A stretch of DNA of 64,000 nucleotides from an uncultured Flavobacteriales bacterium. GTDB taxonomy: Bacteria; Bacteroidota; Bacteroidia; Flavobacteriales_D; Parvicellaceae. Where the stretch lies: contig CALSMU010000021.1 of NCBI GenBank assembly GCA_943787535.1, forward strand, positions 1-64,000. Direction: 5' to 3'. Numbering within the stretch: the first letter of the stretch is position 1; each line of letters opens with the position of its first letter. This document shows, one piece after another, positions 35,733 to 45,608 of the stretch. A model generated the notes under the pieces. The model saw nothing but the letters and a program-made list of their open reading frames with translations. It did not search any database and was not told where the DNA came from. Made by a program: the position numbers and the translations under genes.

Positions 35733-35878
35733 TATATTTGTTTTTTTGCAAAGGTAAATAACTATAGTATATTTATCTTTTTAGAAGTGTTATTAAATGA
35801 AATAAAATTATTTTTACAATAGGTAAATATCTAGATTAAATAATTCTATTTTAAGTAATTATTATATAAAACGTCAAA

Positions 35879-36625
35879 ATGAAGTTATTAGAGGGTAAAG
35901 TGGCCATTATAAGTGGTGGAACGAGAGGAATCGGAAAAGGTATCGCGTTAAAATTTGCACAAGAAGGTGCGGATGTTATATTCACTTATGTGTCAAGTGA
36001 AGAGACAGCTAATGCTGTTGAAAAAGAAATAGGGGCCTTTGGAGTAAAAGTAAAAGGATACAAATCTAATGCTGCTAACATGGAAGATGCAGTGGAATTG
36101 ATTGATAAAGTTGTTGAAGAGTTTGGGCAGATTGATATCTTAGTGAATAATGCAGGAATAACTAAGGATGGCTTATTAATGAGAATGTCAGAAGAGAATT
36201 TTGATGATGTCATAAAAGTTAACTTAAATTCTGTTTTTAACATGACAAAAGCCGCGTTAAGAACTTTCTTGAAACAGAAGAATGGTTCCATCATTAATAT
36301 GAGTTCTATCGTTGGGGTTAGAGGAAATGCAGGTCAAGCAAATTACGCTGCTTCGAAGGCTGGAATAATAGGTTTTACTAAATCAATTGCTGCTGAATTA
36401 GGTTCGAGGAACATTAGGTGTAATGCTATCGCACCGGGATTTATCGCAACAGAAATGACGGAAAAGTTGGATCCAGAAGTGGTTAAAGGATGGTCAGATA
36501 GTATCCCTTTGAAACGTCCGGGAACACCTGAAGACATTGCAAATGCAACGGTTTTCCTTGCGTCGGACATGAGCACATACATAAGTGGTCAAGTATTGAG
36601 TGTATGCGGTGGTATGTTGATGTAA
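35879..36625 (+). CDS. fabG: 3-oxoacyl-[acyl-carrier-protein] reductase
   Basis: 248 residues, standard length for FabG (short-chain dehydrogenase). NADPH is bound by GGTRGIGKG (about 14-22). NNAGIT follows at about 89-94. The catalytic Ser-Tyr-Lys set lies in MSSIVGVRG and YAASKAG, with IAPGFIATEMT after it and SGQVLSVCGGM at the end. It reduces 3-oxoacyl-ACP in fatty-acid elongation. An ATG start at 35879 is clear. It is followed 18 bp later by a BatA-related protein with no known link to lipid synthesis. Confidence 0.93.
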   Translation: MKLLEGKVAIISGGTRGIGKGIALKFAQEGADVIFTYVSSEETANAVEKEIGAFGVKVKGYKSNAANMEDAVELIDKVVEEFGQIDILVNNAGITKDGLLMRMSEENFDDVIKVNLNSVFNMTKAALRTFLKQKNGSIINMSSIVGVRGNAGQANYAASKAGIIGFTKSIAAELGSRNIRCNAIAPGFIATEMTEKLDPEVVKGWSDSIPLKRPGTPEDIANATVFLASDMSTYISGQVLSVCGGMLM

Positions 36626-36643
36626 TTTTCAATCAGAAAATAA

Positions 36644-38734
36644 ATGACCATAGAATTTAGTTATCCAGTTTGGTATGTGCTTATATGCATATTAATGGGA
36701 TTGCTGTATTCATTTGTATTCTACAGAAAAGAAAAATTATTTAAAGAGGTAAATAAAGCTTTGGTATATGCCATGGGTTTTCTTCGTTTTACATCGGTTT
36801 TTATTCTGACATTGTTATTACTTGAGCCGCTGATTGAAATTGAGAACCAAATAATTGAAAAACCCGTCCTGGTTATTGCGCATGATAACTCCGAAAGTTT
36901 GTTGGTAAATAAGGATTCTGCATTTATAAATTCAGATTATTTAATTTCTTTGACTTCGTTTAAAGAAAAACTAGAGGAAAAGTACGAAGTGAAAACATTT
37001 ACATTTGGAGATGAAGTTCAACCAGGACTAGAAATTGATTTTACCGATAAGGAAACTGGATTTTCAGACTTGCTTAATGAGCTATATACGCGCTATTATG
37101 GGAGGAATTTAGGAGCGGTAATATTGGCCAGTGATGGAATTGTAAACAAAGGGTCAAGCCCTATATATGATATCAAGAAAATTAAACATACTCCGTTTTT
37201 TACAATAGCATTGGGTGACACATTAGAGAGGAAAGATTTGATCCTGAATAATATTGTTCATAATCGCCTAGCGTATAAAGGGAATGACTTTCCAGTAGAA
37301 ATAGTGGTTAAAGCAAATCAGTTTGCAGGTAGTAAAGCAAAGGTATCTATTGCAAAAGATGGGGTAGAGTTGTTTTCTGAAATGGTGTTTTTTGAAAAAA
37401 GCAGTGATATAATTACACTTTCAGCAATACTAGAAGCAAAGAGCACGGGAAAACAAAGATATGTTGTAAACATTGGAGAGTTAGCAGGAGAATTAACCTA
37501 TGAAAATAATAAAAGAGAATTTTACATTGATATTTTAGATAACAAACAACAAATCTTAATTCTTGCAAAAGCTCCTCATCCAGATATAGCTGCGATGCAA
37601 TCAGCTTTAGAAAAGAATGTTAATTATGAAGTGAAATCAATGCTTGTTTCCGAATATGAAGGAGAGGGTAAAGGGTATAGTTTGGTAATATTTCATCAAC
37701 TTCCTTCTGGAAATAAACAACAAAATTTGCTGGTTGAAAAGATTATTAAAATTGGAGTACCTTCTCTTTTTGTTTTAGGATCAGGAACAAATTACACATG
37801 TTTTAACGAATATAATTTAGGCCTTGAGTTAATAGGTGTTAATGGAGTAACTAATGTAACAGCTTCTGTAAATAAAACGTTTTCACAGTTCAAAATTTCC
37901 GAATCATTAAAGGAGGCAACACCTAAGTTTCCACCATTAAAAACTCCATTTGCAGGTAATTATAAGGTTGCAAATAGCTCCTCTGTTTTGTTACACCAAA
38001 AAATTGGAGTGACAGCAACAGATTACCCTTTACTTGTTTTTAATGAAAAGAATGATTCTAAGTATGGTTTTATTATTGGGGAAGGGATTTGGAGATGGAA
38101 ATTGAATGACTACTCAAATAACAAATCACATGATAATTTTAATGATCTTGTTTCTAAAATGATCCAATATCTAGCGTTAAAGGAAGATAAGAGTAAGTTT
38201 CGTATCTATTGTGAAAATACATTTTTGGAAAATCAATCAGTTGTTTTTGAATCAGAGTTATACAACGATAGTTATGAGTTGGTAAACGAAGAAGAGGTGC
38301 TGATAGAGATTACTAATCAAGCTGGGGAAGTTTATCCTGCAAAGAGTTTTAGTCGTTCGGGAAATGCCTATCGTTTGGATGCGGGGGTGTTTGAAGTAGG
38401 AGAGTATTCTTATAATGCGACTGTAATGTTTGGAGGTAAAAAGCTTGATGAGTCTGGGGAATTTACAGTAACTGAATTAAAAGCTGAATATACAAACGTT
38501 GTTGCAGATCACAGTTTGCTGTTTAATATGGCTAATAGCACTGGAGGCAATATGTTTTATCCAAATGAATTGAATAAATTGGCAAAAGCGATTTTCAATA
38601 AAGAAGAAATAGTGGATGTATCTTATATAGAAAAGGATGTTTCAGCGGTAATTAACTGGAAATGGATATTTGCCTTAATGATGTTTCTTCTTTCGCTTGA
38701 ATGGTTTTTGCGAAAAAGAAATGGAGCTTATTAA
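36644..38734 (+). CDS. BatA-related integral membrane protein
   Basis: 696 residues, related in layout to the protein at 8927-10981: two N-terminal transmembrane helices (VWYVLICILMGLLYSFVFY; FLRFTSVFILTLLLLEPLIEI), a long extracytoplasmic region of vWA-like and beta-sandwich domains (VLVIAHDNSESLLVNKD, LGAVILASDGIVNKG), and a C-terminal helix (WIFALMMFLLSLEWFL) before a basic end. DNSES stands where a vWA metal-binding DxSxS would be. It is likely a structural or regulatory envelope protein. It lies 18 bp downstream of fabG and is probably co-transcribed. Confidence 0.78.
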   Translation: MTIEFSYPVWYVLICILMGLLYSFVFYRKEKLFKEVNKALVYAMGFLRFTSVFILTLLLLEPLIEIENQIIEKPVLVIAHDNSESLLVNKDSAFINSDYLISLTSFKEKLEEKYEVKTFTFGDEVQPGLEIDFTDKETGFSDLLNELYTRYYGRNLGAVILASDGIVNKGSSPIYDIKKIKHTPFFTIALGDTLERKDLILNNIVHNRLAYKGNDFPVEIVVKANQFAGSKAKVSIAKDGVELFSEMVFFEKSSDIITLSAILEAKSTGKQRYVVNIGELAGELTYENNKREFYIDILDNKQQILILAKAPHPDIAAMQSALEKNVNYEVKSMLVSEYEGEGKGYSLVIFHQLPSGNKQQNLLVEKIIKIGVPSLFVLGSGTNYTCFNEYNLGLELIGVNGVTNVTASVNKTFSQFKISESLKEATPKFPPLKTPFAGNYKVANSSSVLLHQKIGVTATDYPLLVFNEKNDSKYGFIIGEGIWRWKLNDYSNNKSHDNFNDLVSKMIQYLALKEDKSKFRIYCENTFLENQSVVFESELYNDSYELVNEEEVLIEITNQAGEVYPAKSFSRSGNAYRLDAGVFEVGEYSYNATVMFGGKKLDESGEFTVTELKAEYTNVVADHSLLFNMANSTGGNMFYPNELNKLAKAIFNKEEIVDVSYIEKDVSAVINWKWIFALMMFLLSLEWFLRKRNGAY

Positions 38735-38783
38735 TTACCAAAATAAACTTTATAGTTTATTCTCTTTTTTGGTTAATTTTACT

Positions 38784-40118
38784 TTAGCGCTTAAATATTA
38801 TTTCAAAGCAGCTACCTTTTCCCAATGTTGATTTAGCGGTAATTTTCCCCTTATTAACTTCAACGTATTCTTTTGCTATGCTTAAGCCTAGTCCTGTGCC
38901 TTTGATGTCTGTAACATTTTCAGCACGAAAAAAGGGTTGGAACAATTGAGATTGAGCATCTTCCGTGATACCTAGACCGAAATCTTCTACAGACAAGGTC
39001 AATTCTGTTGCTTTAAAATGAATGCTGAGCTTGGGGTCTTCTTTTCCTATAGAATATTTAAACGCGTTACTTATTAGGTTTGATAACGAATGGTTAAGTA
39101 ATTTGGGGTCCAGATTCAAATGATAGGGTTCTCCAATGATTACAAAATTTAAAGCACGCCCATCTTCTTGGATAATACTGAATTGGTCAACCAATTTTTG
39201 ACCAATAGCCACCAAATCCGTATTTTCGGGATGGTAAACTATACTGCCTGAAGTTACTTTGCCTAAAACAAGAATTTCATCTAATAATTCACTCATAGTG
39301 GCAATTGCATCTTTTATTCGACCGGATATCTTTGCAAACTTACTCGGCTCTATTTCATTGCCGGTACTAGATAATAATTCATATAATTCTGCATTTGCTT
39401 GAATGACTGCTAAAGGTGTTTTGAATTGATGAGATGCCATTGAAACAAAGTTCGTTTTCAGTTCTCCTATCTCTTTTTCTCTCTCTAAGGATTTCAAAAG
39501 TTTTACGTTATGACCTTCAGCTGTTTTGAGAAGTGAAAAAATTGTGTTTTTTTGTTGATTTATATTTTTTAAAAAATAGGAAGCAGCAATAAAAATTACT
39601 ACCGAAGGAGCTGCTATATTCATTAGATAAAAAATTGTACGCACAGTATCGTCTACTTGATTAGCATCTAAAGAAAGAGGAGGCACGCCAATTGCTGTGA
39701 CAATAACAATTATTAAGAACATTAGCATCCACTTTATTGCAGATTTTTGATTAAGGAATAGCAGCGCACCAATTGGTCCCAAGAAACTCCAAGCTATTAC
39801 AAAACCTGAATCATTAATTGATCCTAAGCTCCATTGAATTAAAGCTGAAACCCATGTTATACAAGCTAATTGTGCATAAACTAATAGTTTGTAATTATTA
39901 GTAAAATGTGAAATAAAAATAGATGGAACCACGATAGCAACAAATACTAAAGGGATTTTTGTAGTTAATCCAAATCCCAAAACAGAGTAATAAAATCCAG
40001 CCCATAAAATACCGCAGAAACTACAGCAAGTGGCAATTATAAAAATCAAAGACTTAGTGAGTCTTATTTCTTCGGAATCCGATGAATTATAGCAGTACTT
40101 ATTGATCGTTTTTTTCAT
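38784..40118 (-). CDS. Membrane sensor histidine kinase
   Basis: 444 residues. Six hydrophobic helices span about 22-185 (no large periplasmic loop), then a coiled-coil linker (NTIFSLLKTAEGHNVKLLKSLE), a HisKA domain with phospho-acceptor H230 in MASHQFKTPLAVIQ, and an HATPase_c domain with N box LSNLISNAFKYS, G1 SVEDFGLGI, F box FQPFFRA and G2 GTGLGLSIAKEYV. No response regulator is adjacent, so it is an orphan in this window. The signal is unknown. Confidence 0.92.
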   Translation of the reverse strand: MKKTINKYCYNSSDSEEIRLTKSLIFIIATCCSFCGILWAGFYYSVLGFGLTTKIPLVFVAIVVPSIFISHFTNNYKLLVYAQLACITWVSALIQWSLGSINDSGFVIAWSFLGPIGALLFLNQKSAIKWMLMFLIIVIVTAIGVPPLSLDANQVDDTVRTIFYLMNIAAPSVVIFIAASYFLKNINQQKNTIFSLLKTAEGHNVKLLKSLEREKEIGELKTNFVSMASHQFKTPLAVIQANAELYELLSSTGNEIEPSKFAKISGRIKDAIATMSELLDEILVLGKVTSGSIVYHPENTDLVAIGQKLVDQFSIIQEDGRALNFVIIGEPYHLNLDPKLLNHSLSNLISNAFKYSIGKEDPKLSIHFKATELTLSVEDFGLGITEDAQSQLFQPFFRAENVTDIKGTGLGLSIAKEYVEVNKGKITAKSTLGKGSCFEIIFKR

Positions 40119-40359
40119 TTTCCTTATCCTTACACTTCTTCATATTTAGTTCCTACTTGAAATGTAATTGATACGACTATTAGGTACTATCGATGAAAAT
40201 TGTTTCAAAAATCGTTTTTTATTGCGTTCGTATTTTAAGATAAAAACTCAATCAAAGATAGTCTATTTACATTTAAAATTTATTATTGTTCACAATACTC
40301 TTTTGATGAACTCTTGATATATATATATTGGAAAGGTTAAGTTATAGTAGTTTTGAAAC

Positions 40360-41058
40360 ATGAAGATTGCCGAAGCATTAGATATCGCTTGGTGGAAACT
40401 TAAAAGCTTTTACCCATGGGCTAAGCCAAAGCGATTTTGGGCCACATGGCGTCTACTTTTTTCTTTCGGAGTTTTGACTCTTATTTTTCATGTTTATATT
40501 CTGCAAGCAATTGGAGGTTTTTTAATCAATACAGATAAGATGCCGGATAAAGTCGATGCTATCTTCGTCTTAGGCGGAAATACTTTTGACAGAAGTAATC
40601 ATGCGGCAGAATTATATTTTAAGGGTCTTTCAAAAAATATTGTGACTTTAGGGGCTAATGAAGCCATAATAATAAAAACTATTTTTCCCGATACAGCGGA
40701 TTGGTTAGTTCGGCATTCAGATTGTTTTATTTCCAGAGATCAGCTCATATTAGAAGGGGTTTCTGAAGATCATATTAGAGCACTGGATGTAGGAACTAGT
40801 ACACGGGAAGAAGCTAATGCAATATTGAACCACTGTAAACAAAATGGCTATGAAAAGATTGTTATTGTGTCAGATAAATTTCACACGCGAAGAATGAGTT
40901 TTTCATTTAAAGACTTTGATGTCCACGAAATTGAAGTTTTATTAAGTGGATGTAGTCATTCATTCTACGATGAAAACTTTTGGTGGGAAAGTGAAGAGGG
41001 AATGATAATGGTGAATAATGAGTACATGAAATTGCTCTATTATTATTTAAACTATTAA
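40360..41058 (+). CDS. YdcF/ElyC (DUF218) family membrane protein
   Basis: 232 residues with one N-terminal transmembrane helix (LLFSFGVLTLIFHVYIL, about 36-52) and a DUF218 domain: DAIFVLGGNTFDRS, a central STREEANAILNHC and IVIVSDKFHTRRMSFSF. Relatives (SanA, ElyC, YdcF) affect envelope polysaccharide assembly or drug resistance. A TAGTTTTG box at 40348-40355 ends only five bases before the ATG, so a leaderless or nearly leaderless transcript is possible. The last 4 bp overlap the convergent lipoprotein gene. Confidence 0.85.
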   Translation: MKIAEALDIAWWKLKSFYPWAKPKRFWATWRLLFSFGVLTLIFHVYILQAIGGFLINTDKMPDKVDAIFVLGGNTFDRSNHAAELYFKGLSKNIVTLGANEAIIIKTIFPDTADWLVRHSDCFISRDQLILEGVSEDHIRALDVGTSTREEANAILNHCKQNGYEKIVIVSDKFHTRRMSFSFKDFDVHEIEVLLSGCSHSFYDENFWWESEEGMIMVNNEYMKLLYYYLNY

Positions 41059-41522
41059 CTTGAATGGTCGGCTACAATAACCCATTTAGCATTTTTCATT
41101 TTCCATATAAGAGAATAATATCCACCTAAATTTTCAAGCGAATCTCTTTGCAGCTCCCATTGTCCAACCACTTGCACTGTCTCAATGTCAATAAACTCTT
41201 TAACTTCGTTGGTGAAAGTTAGTTTACCCATAGCTGATTTATCTGGGTAGCTACGAATGTAATTATTCAATGTGGGTTGCCACCCATAAGTTAATCCAGA
41301 TTTGCCAATAAATAATAGTGAGTCGGAGTGCCAATAATGCTCCATAAAACATTCGATATCTCCAGTGTTCCAACAAGCTTCTTGTTCACTCATTTTTTGA
41401 TTTATTATTCCAATTACATTTTTTCGCATATGAATGAAATCCGAATTTTCGGAGTGTTCACATCCACTTAATAAAATTGAAAAGAAAAGGATTTTTAGCG
41501 TATATTTTACATATGATAACAT
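41055..41522 (-). CDS. SnoaL/DUF4440-like lipoprotein
   Basis: 155 residues with a lipoprotein signal (ILFFSILLSGCEH, Cys about residue 21) and a cone-shaped NTF2-like domain: EQEACWNTGDIECFMEHYWHSDSLLFIG, then VQVVGQWELQR and YSLIWKMKNAKWVIVADH. DUF4440/SnoaL-like members range from enzymes to binding proteins; the function here is unknown. It is convergent with the YdcF gene by a 4-bp overlap. Confidence 0.82.
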   Translation of the reverse strand: MLSYVKYTLKILFFSILLSGCEHSENSDFIHMRKNVIGIINQKMSEQEACWNTGDIECFMEHYWHSDSLLFIGKSGLTYGWQPTLNNYIRSYPDKSAMGKLTFTNEVKEFIDIETVQVVGQWELQRDSLENLGGYYSLIWKMKNAKWVIVADHSS

Positions 41523-41615
41523 AAAAACAAAATTATAATAATAATGTAATGTTGTTTCTATTTGTATTAGAATAAATTTAGATTACTGAACAAGAACAGA
41601 AAAAATTTGACAGAT

Positions 41616-41647
41616 TTTGTTTTGAATGAAGTCATAGTTTATCTTTG
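41616..41647 (+). promoter_or_regulatory. Bacteroidota-type promoter of the sterol-desaturase-like gene
   Basis: TTTG at 41616-41619 and TATCTTTG at 41640-41647, separated by 20 bp, match the -33 and -7 (TAnnTTTG) consensus of the Bacteroidota housekeeping sigma factor. The predicted start lies about 55 bases before ATG 41711, which argues against the upstream TTG at 41669 as the start codon. Confidence 0.6.
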
Positions 41648-41710
41648 TACATCCTATCTAATTAGACATTGTATGCGGTAATTAGATTCGGTCTACAGGA
41701 ATCAAAGAAT

Positions 41711-42586
41711 ATGAGCTATTTAGAATTATTCGGAAACAAATTCACCGGTATGGTATCATGGATAATTGACATGGTAACATTTAATGTGGAGTGGAATCAA
41801 AATTGGTTTTATGGACTAATTGCCGTCTCGATAGCAGTTTGGGGATTGGAAATAGTATTTCCATGGCGCAAGTATCAAAAGTTAATTCGAAAAGATTTTT
41901 GGTTAGATGCGTTTTATATGTTTTTCAACTTCTTCATTTTTGCAATCATTTTAGAATCTGTCTATATTTTGTTCGAAACATATTTTACCACTCATGGTTT
42001 GCCAATGGATAAACTTGCTTTATTTAGTGAACAGAGTCCAACCTGGGTAATAATAGTTGTTTTCTTTGTTTTGAGTGATTTTTTTCAATGGTTTACGCAT
42101 CTATTGTTACACCGATATAGCTTTTTATGGAGATTTCATAAAGTTCATCATTCGGTTGAAGAAATGGGGTTTTCTGCACATCTTCGCTATCATTGGATGG
42201 AGAATATATTTTACAAACCACTGAAAACATTGGCGTTAATGCTTGTCATTGGTGCTCAACCAGAGCATGCTTTTTTTGTGCATTTCTTTTCTATTACAAT
42301 CGGCCATTTAAATCATGCAAATGTTCGTATTACTTGGGGTCCTTTAAAATACGTTTTTAACAATTCAGTAATGCATTTATATCACCATGCTAAAGACTTG
42401 CCAGCCCATAGGGTAAACGGAGTCAACTTTGCAATAAGCTTGAGTATTTGGGATTATATTTTTAAAACGAATTATATCCCTCAAGATCAAGATGGGTCTT
42501 ATGCGCTTGGATTTGAAGGAATTGAAAACTACCCAAAAGGATTCTGGGGGCAGTTAGTTTCTGGATTTAGAAAAAATAATCAATAG
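41711..42586 (+). CDS. Sterol desaturase / fatty acid hydroxylase family protein
   Basis: 291 residues from ATG 41711 (the ORF-track TTG is upstream, and the promoter supports the later start). An integral membrane di-iron oxygenase with the family's histidine clusters: HLLLHRYSFLWRFHKVHHS, LRYHWMEN, HLNHAN and MHLYHHAKD, all facing the cytoplasm around several hydrophobic helices. The substrate could be a fatty acid, hopanoid or carotenoid-like lipid; it cannot be told from sequence. It is single-gene with its own promoter. Confidence 0.88.
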   Translation: MSYLELFGNKFTGMVSWIIDMVTFNVEWNQNWFYGLIAVSIAVWGLEIVFPWRKYQKLIRKDFWLDAFYMFFNFFIFAIILESVYILFETYFTTHGLPMDKLALFSEQSPTWVIIVVFFVLSDFFQWFTHLLLHRYSFLWRFHKVHHSVEEMGFSAHLRYHWMENIFYKPLKTLALMLVIGAQPEHAFFVHFFSITIGHLNHANVRITWGPLKYVFNNSVMHLYHHAKDLPAHRVNGVNFAISLSIWDYIFKTNYIPQDQDGSYALGFEGIENYPKGFWGQLVSGFRKNNQ

Positions 42587-42769
42587 CAACATAATAGTTA
42601 TCGTGCTCTTTGAATTATTATAGATGTATAAATAAGTTTATTTAAGAATCATTATCACTTTTAGATCCTTTTTTAAGCAGTTATATTAGTATATCTTTCG
42701 GGGTTGATAAAAACAATCGAATGTTTTTACTTTCAAAAAGGTTAACCGCGCTTACTAAAGGGTACTTGG

Positions 42770-45409
42770 TTATGTTAAATTAATATTTTCAATTACTTGC
42801 TTCTTTTCTGTATCAACGTGATTTTTTCTAAAGACAAAATTATGGTCAAATGCGTCGATTAAAATAGCTTCGTCTGAACTCACGCTACCTGCAAGCATCT
42901 CTTTTGAGAGTTGATTTAAAATCTCTTTCTGTATAACTCTCTTAACCGGTCTAGCACCGAATTGAGGGTCATAGCCAAGTTCAGCTAATGCGGTTATTCC
43001 TTCTTTCGTAATATCAACCTTAATGTTATCTTCTTGTAATCTTTCTTGTAGGCTTTTAATCTGAATTTTTATAATTCCTTCAATGTCTTTTTTAGTCAAT
43101 GGCTGAAACATTATTGTTTCATCAATTCTGTTTAGAAATTCTGGCCGAACTGTTTGTTTTAATATATCAAATACTTGATGTTTCGTATTTTCAATTACTT
43201 CCTCAGCATTTTCGCTGTTAATTTGCTCAAAATTATCTTGTATAACATGTGCCCCAATGTTGGATGTCATAATAATAACCGTATTTTTAAAATTAACCAA
43301 TCGTCCTTTGTTGTCTGTTAACCTACCATCATCTAATACTTGAAGTAAAATATTAAAAACATCTGGATGCGCTTTTTCAATTTCATCTAGCAATATAACC
43401 GAGTAAGGTTTTCTTCTCACTGCCTCTGTTAATTGGCCACCTTCTTCATAACCTACGTATCCTGGAGGCGCGCCAACTAGCCTAGAAACTGCATGTTGCT
43501 CTTGATACTCGCTCATGTCGATTCTTGTCATAGCATTTTCATCGTCAAATAAATAAGCGCTCAAAGCTTTAGCTAATTCTGTTTTACCAACACCTGTTGT
43601 TCCCATGAAGATGAAAGACCCAATTGGTTTTTTCATGTCCTGTAATCCAGCTCTACTTCTTCTAATTGCATCCGAGATAGCAATGATGCCCTCTTTCTGG
43701 CCTATTATTCGTTTTCCTAATTCTTCTTCAAGTTTCAGTAATTTGGCCCTTTCTCCTTGTAACATTTTGGAAACCGGTATTCCTGTCCATTTTGATATAA
43801 CGTCAGCAATCTCCTCAGCATCTACTTCTTCTTTAATCATTTTAGAGTTTGCTTGAAGTTCTATCAGTTTTACCTTAAAAACTTCTATTTCTTGTTCCAA
43901 ATCTTTTAGAGTGCCATATCTTATTTCCGCTACTCTTCCAAAGTTTCCCGATCTCTCAGCTTGTTCAGCTTCTATTTTTAAATCATCAATTTCTTGTTTG
44001 GCCCCCTGAATTTTGTCGACAATGGCTTTCTCACTTTTCCATTTTGCTAACAAATCCGATCTTATTTCACTTAAGTTAGCTATTTCCTTAATTAATGTGC
44101 TTAGTTTTTTCTTATCATTTTCACGTTTGATAGCTTCTCTTTCAATTTCAAGTTGCATAATCTTTCTTTCAATCTCATCCAATTCTTCCGGCTTTGAGTT
44201 CATTTCCATTCTCAATTTGGACGCAGCTTCATCAATTAAATCAATGGCTTTATCTGGTAAGAATCTATCTGTAATGTATCGTTGGGATAACTCTACTGCG
44301 GCAATTATAGCGCCGTCTTTAATTTGAACTTTATGATGATTTTCGTATTTTTCCTTTATTCCTCTAAGTATACTAATTGCGTCTTCAAAGTCAGGTTCAT
44401 CAATAATTACTTTTTGGAATCTTCTTTCCAAGGCTTTATCTTTTTCAAAATACTTTTGATACTCATCAAGGGTAGTGGCACCAATAGCTCTTAATTCTCC
44501 TCTTGCTAAAGCAGGTTTAAGTATGTTTGCAGCGTCCATTGCCCCTTCGCCACCTCCAGCGCCAACAAGCGTGTGGATTTCATCTATAAAGAGAACTATT
44601 TCTTGATTTCCATTTGTAACTTCTTTAACTACAGCTTTTAATCGTTCTTCAAATTCGCCTTTATATTTTGCTCCTGCGATCAACGCGCTCATGTCTAAAG
44701 AGTAAATAATTTTGTCTTTCAAGTTCTCCGGAACATCTCCACTAATAATTCGATGCGCTAGTCCTTCGGCAATAGCTGTTTTACCGACGCCAGGCTCGCC
44801 AATTAAAATAGGGTTGTTTTTTGTTCTTCTCGTGATAATTTGCAGAACTCTTCTAATTTCTTCATCTCTTCCGATTACCGGATCCAGTTTACCATCTTTT
44901 GCCTTTTTGTTTAGGTTGATAGCATATTTCTCAAGAGAGTTGTAAGTATCTTCCTGACCAGAGGAAGTCACTCTTTCTCCATTTCGCAATTCCGTAATAG
45001 CAGCTTTTAAATCTTTCTGGTTAACACCATTGTCTTTTAGTAATTGAGAAACACCATCAGATGAATTAAGAATACCAAGTAAAATATGCTCTAAAGAGAT
45101 GAAATCGTCCTGCATTTTTTTTGCAAGTTCAATTGCGTTATTTAATGAAGATTGAGTATTTCTAGATAACTGCGCTTGTGCACCTGTTACGATAGAGTAG
45201 GATTGAATGATTCCATCTAATGCTTGTTTAAAGACATTCATGTTTACCCCGAATTTGTTTAAAAGATGCGGGGTGACATTATTATCAACTTGGAGCATTC
45301 CTTTAAGAAGATGCCCATTTTCTATTAGTTGGTTTTTATAAGCTGTTGCAAGTTGGTTGGCCTCGTTTATAGCTAGTTGAGATTTTGTTGTGAACTTACT
45401 GAAATCCAT
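42770..45409 (-). CDS. clpB: ATP-dependent disaggregase chaperone ClpB
   Basis: 879 residues, full length. Clp N-domain repeats lie at 1-145; AAA1 has Walker A GEPGVGKTA (about 204-212) and Walker B VLFIDEIHTLVGAGG; a long coiled-coil middle domain spans about 410-525 (the feature separating ClpB from ClpA/ClpC); AAA2 has GTTGVGKTE and ILLDEIEKA. The C-terminal D2-small domain contains GARPVKRVIQ. It works with DnaK to rescue aggregated proteins. The stretch upstream (45410-45608) has an inverted repeat and no gene. Confidence 0.96.
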   Translation of the reverse strand: MDFSKFTTKSQLAINEANQLATAYKNQLIENGHLLKGMLQVDNNVTPHLLNKFGVNMNVFKQALDGIIQSYSIVTGAQAQLSRNTQSSLNNAIELAKKMQDDFISLEHILLGILNSSDGVSQLLKDNGVNQKDLKAAITELRNGERVTSSGQEDTYNSLEKYAINLNKKAKDGKLDPVIGRDEEIRRVLQIITRRTKNNPILIGEPGVGKTAIAEGLAHRIISGDVPENLKDKIIYSLDMSALIAGAKYKGEFEERLKAVVKEVTNGNQEIVLFIDEIHTLVGAGGGEGAMDAANILKPALARGELRAIGATTLDEYQKYFEKDKALERRFQKVIIDEPDFEDAISILRGIKEKYENHHKVQIKDGAIIAAVELSQRYITDRFLPDKAIDLIDEAASKLRMEMNSKPEELDEIERKIMQLEIEREAIKRENDKKKLSTLIKEIANLSEIRSDLLAKWKSEKAIVDKIQGAKQEIDDLKIEAEQAERSGNFGRVAEIRYGTLKDLEQEIEVFKVKLIELQANSKMIKEEVDAEEIADVISKWTGIPVSKMLQGERAKLLKLEEELGKRIIGQKEGIIAISDAIRRSRAGLQDMKKPIGSFIFMGTTGVGKTELAKALSAYLFDDENAMTRIDMSEYQEQHAVSRLVGAPPGYVGYEEGGQLTEAVRRKPYSVILLDEIEKAHPDVFNILLQVLDDGRLTDNKGRLVNFKNTVIIMTSNIGAHVIQDNFEQINSENAEEVIENTKHQVFDILKQTVRPEFLNRIDETIMFQPLTKKDIEGIIKIQIKSLQERLQEDNIKVDITKEGITALAELGYDPQFGARPVKRVIQKEILNQLSKEMLAGSVSSDEAILIDAFDHNFVFRKNHVDTEKKQVIENINLT

Positions 45410-45543
45410 GATTTTATATATTTTAATTATCTTATAACTTTAAATAAATAATTGTTATATTTTTTACATGATGGGTGTTCAAAAACCTTTCCAATGTAAA
45501 TTAAAGTCAGAATAGCAGGAAGTGGAAAAAGAAACTGTGTGAC

Positions 45544-45562
45544 TTCGGAAAAAATGTCCGAA
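45544..45562. promoter_or_regulatory. Inverted repeat upstream of clpB
   Basis: TTCGGA and TCCGAA flank a 7-base A-rich spacer in the 199-bp gap between clpB and the NlpC/P60 gene, about 135 bases before the clpB start. It might be a heat-shock operator or a hairpin; nothing else supports a role. Confidence 0.25.
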
Positions 45563-45608
45563 ACTTCAGTGTTTATAAGACAAATAGACAGAAACAAAAG
45601 AATGAATA

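Noticed and set aside
41669-41710. Upstream TTG start of the sterol-desaturase-like gene
   Set aside because: A consensus promoter lies just before it, an ATG with good protein alignment is 42 bases later, and the extra 14 residues do not resemble the family.
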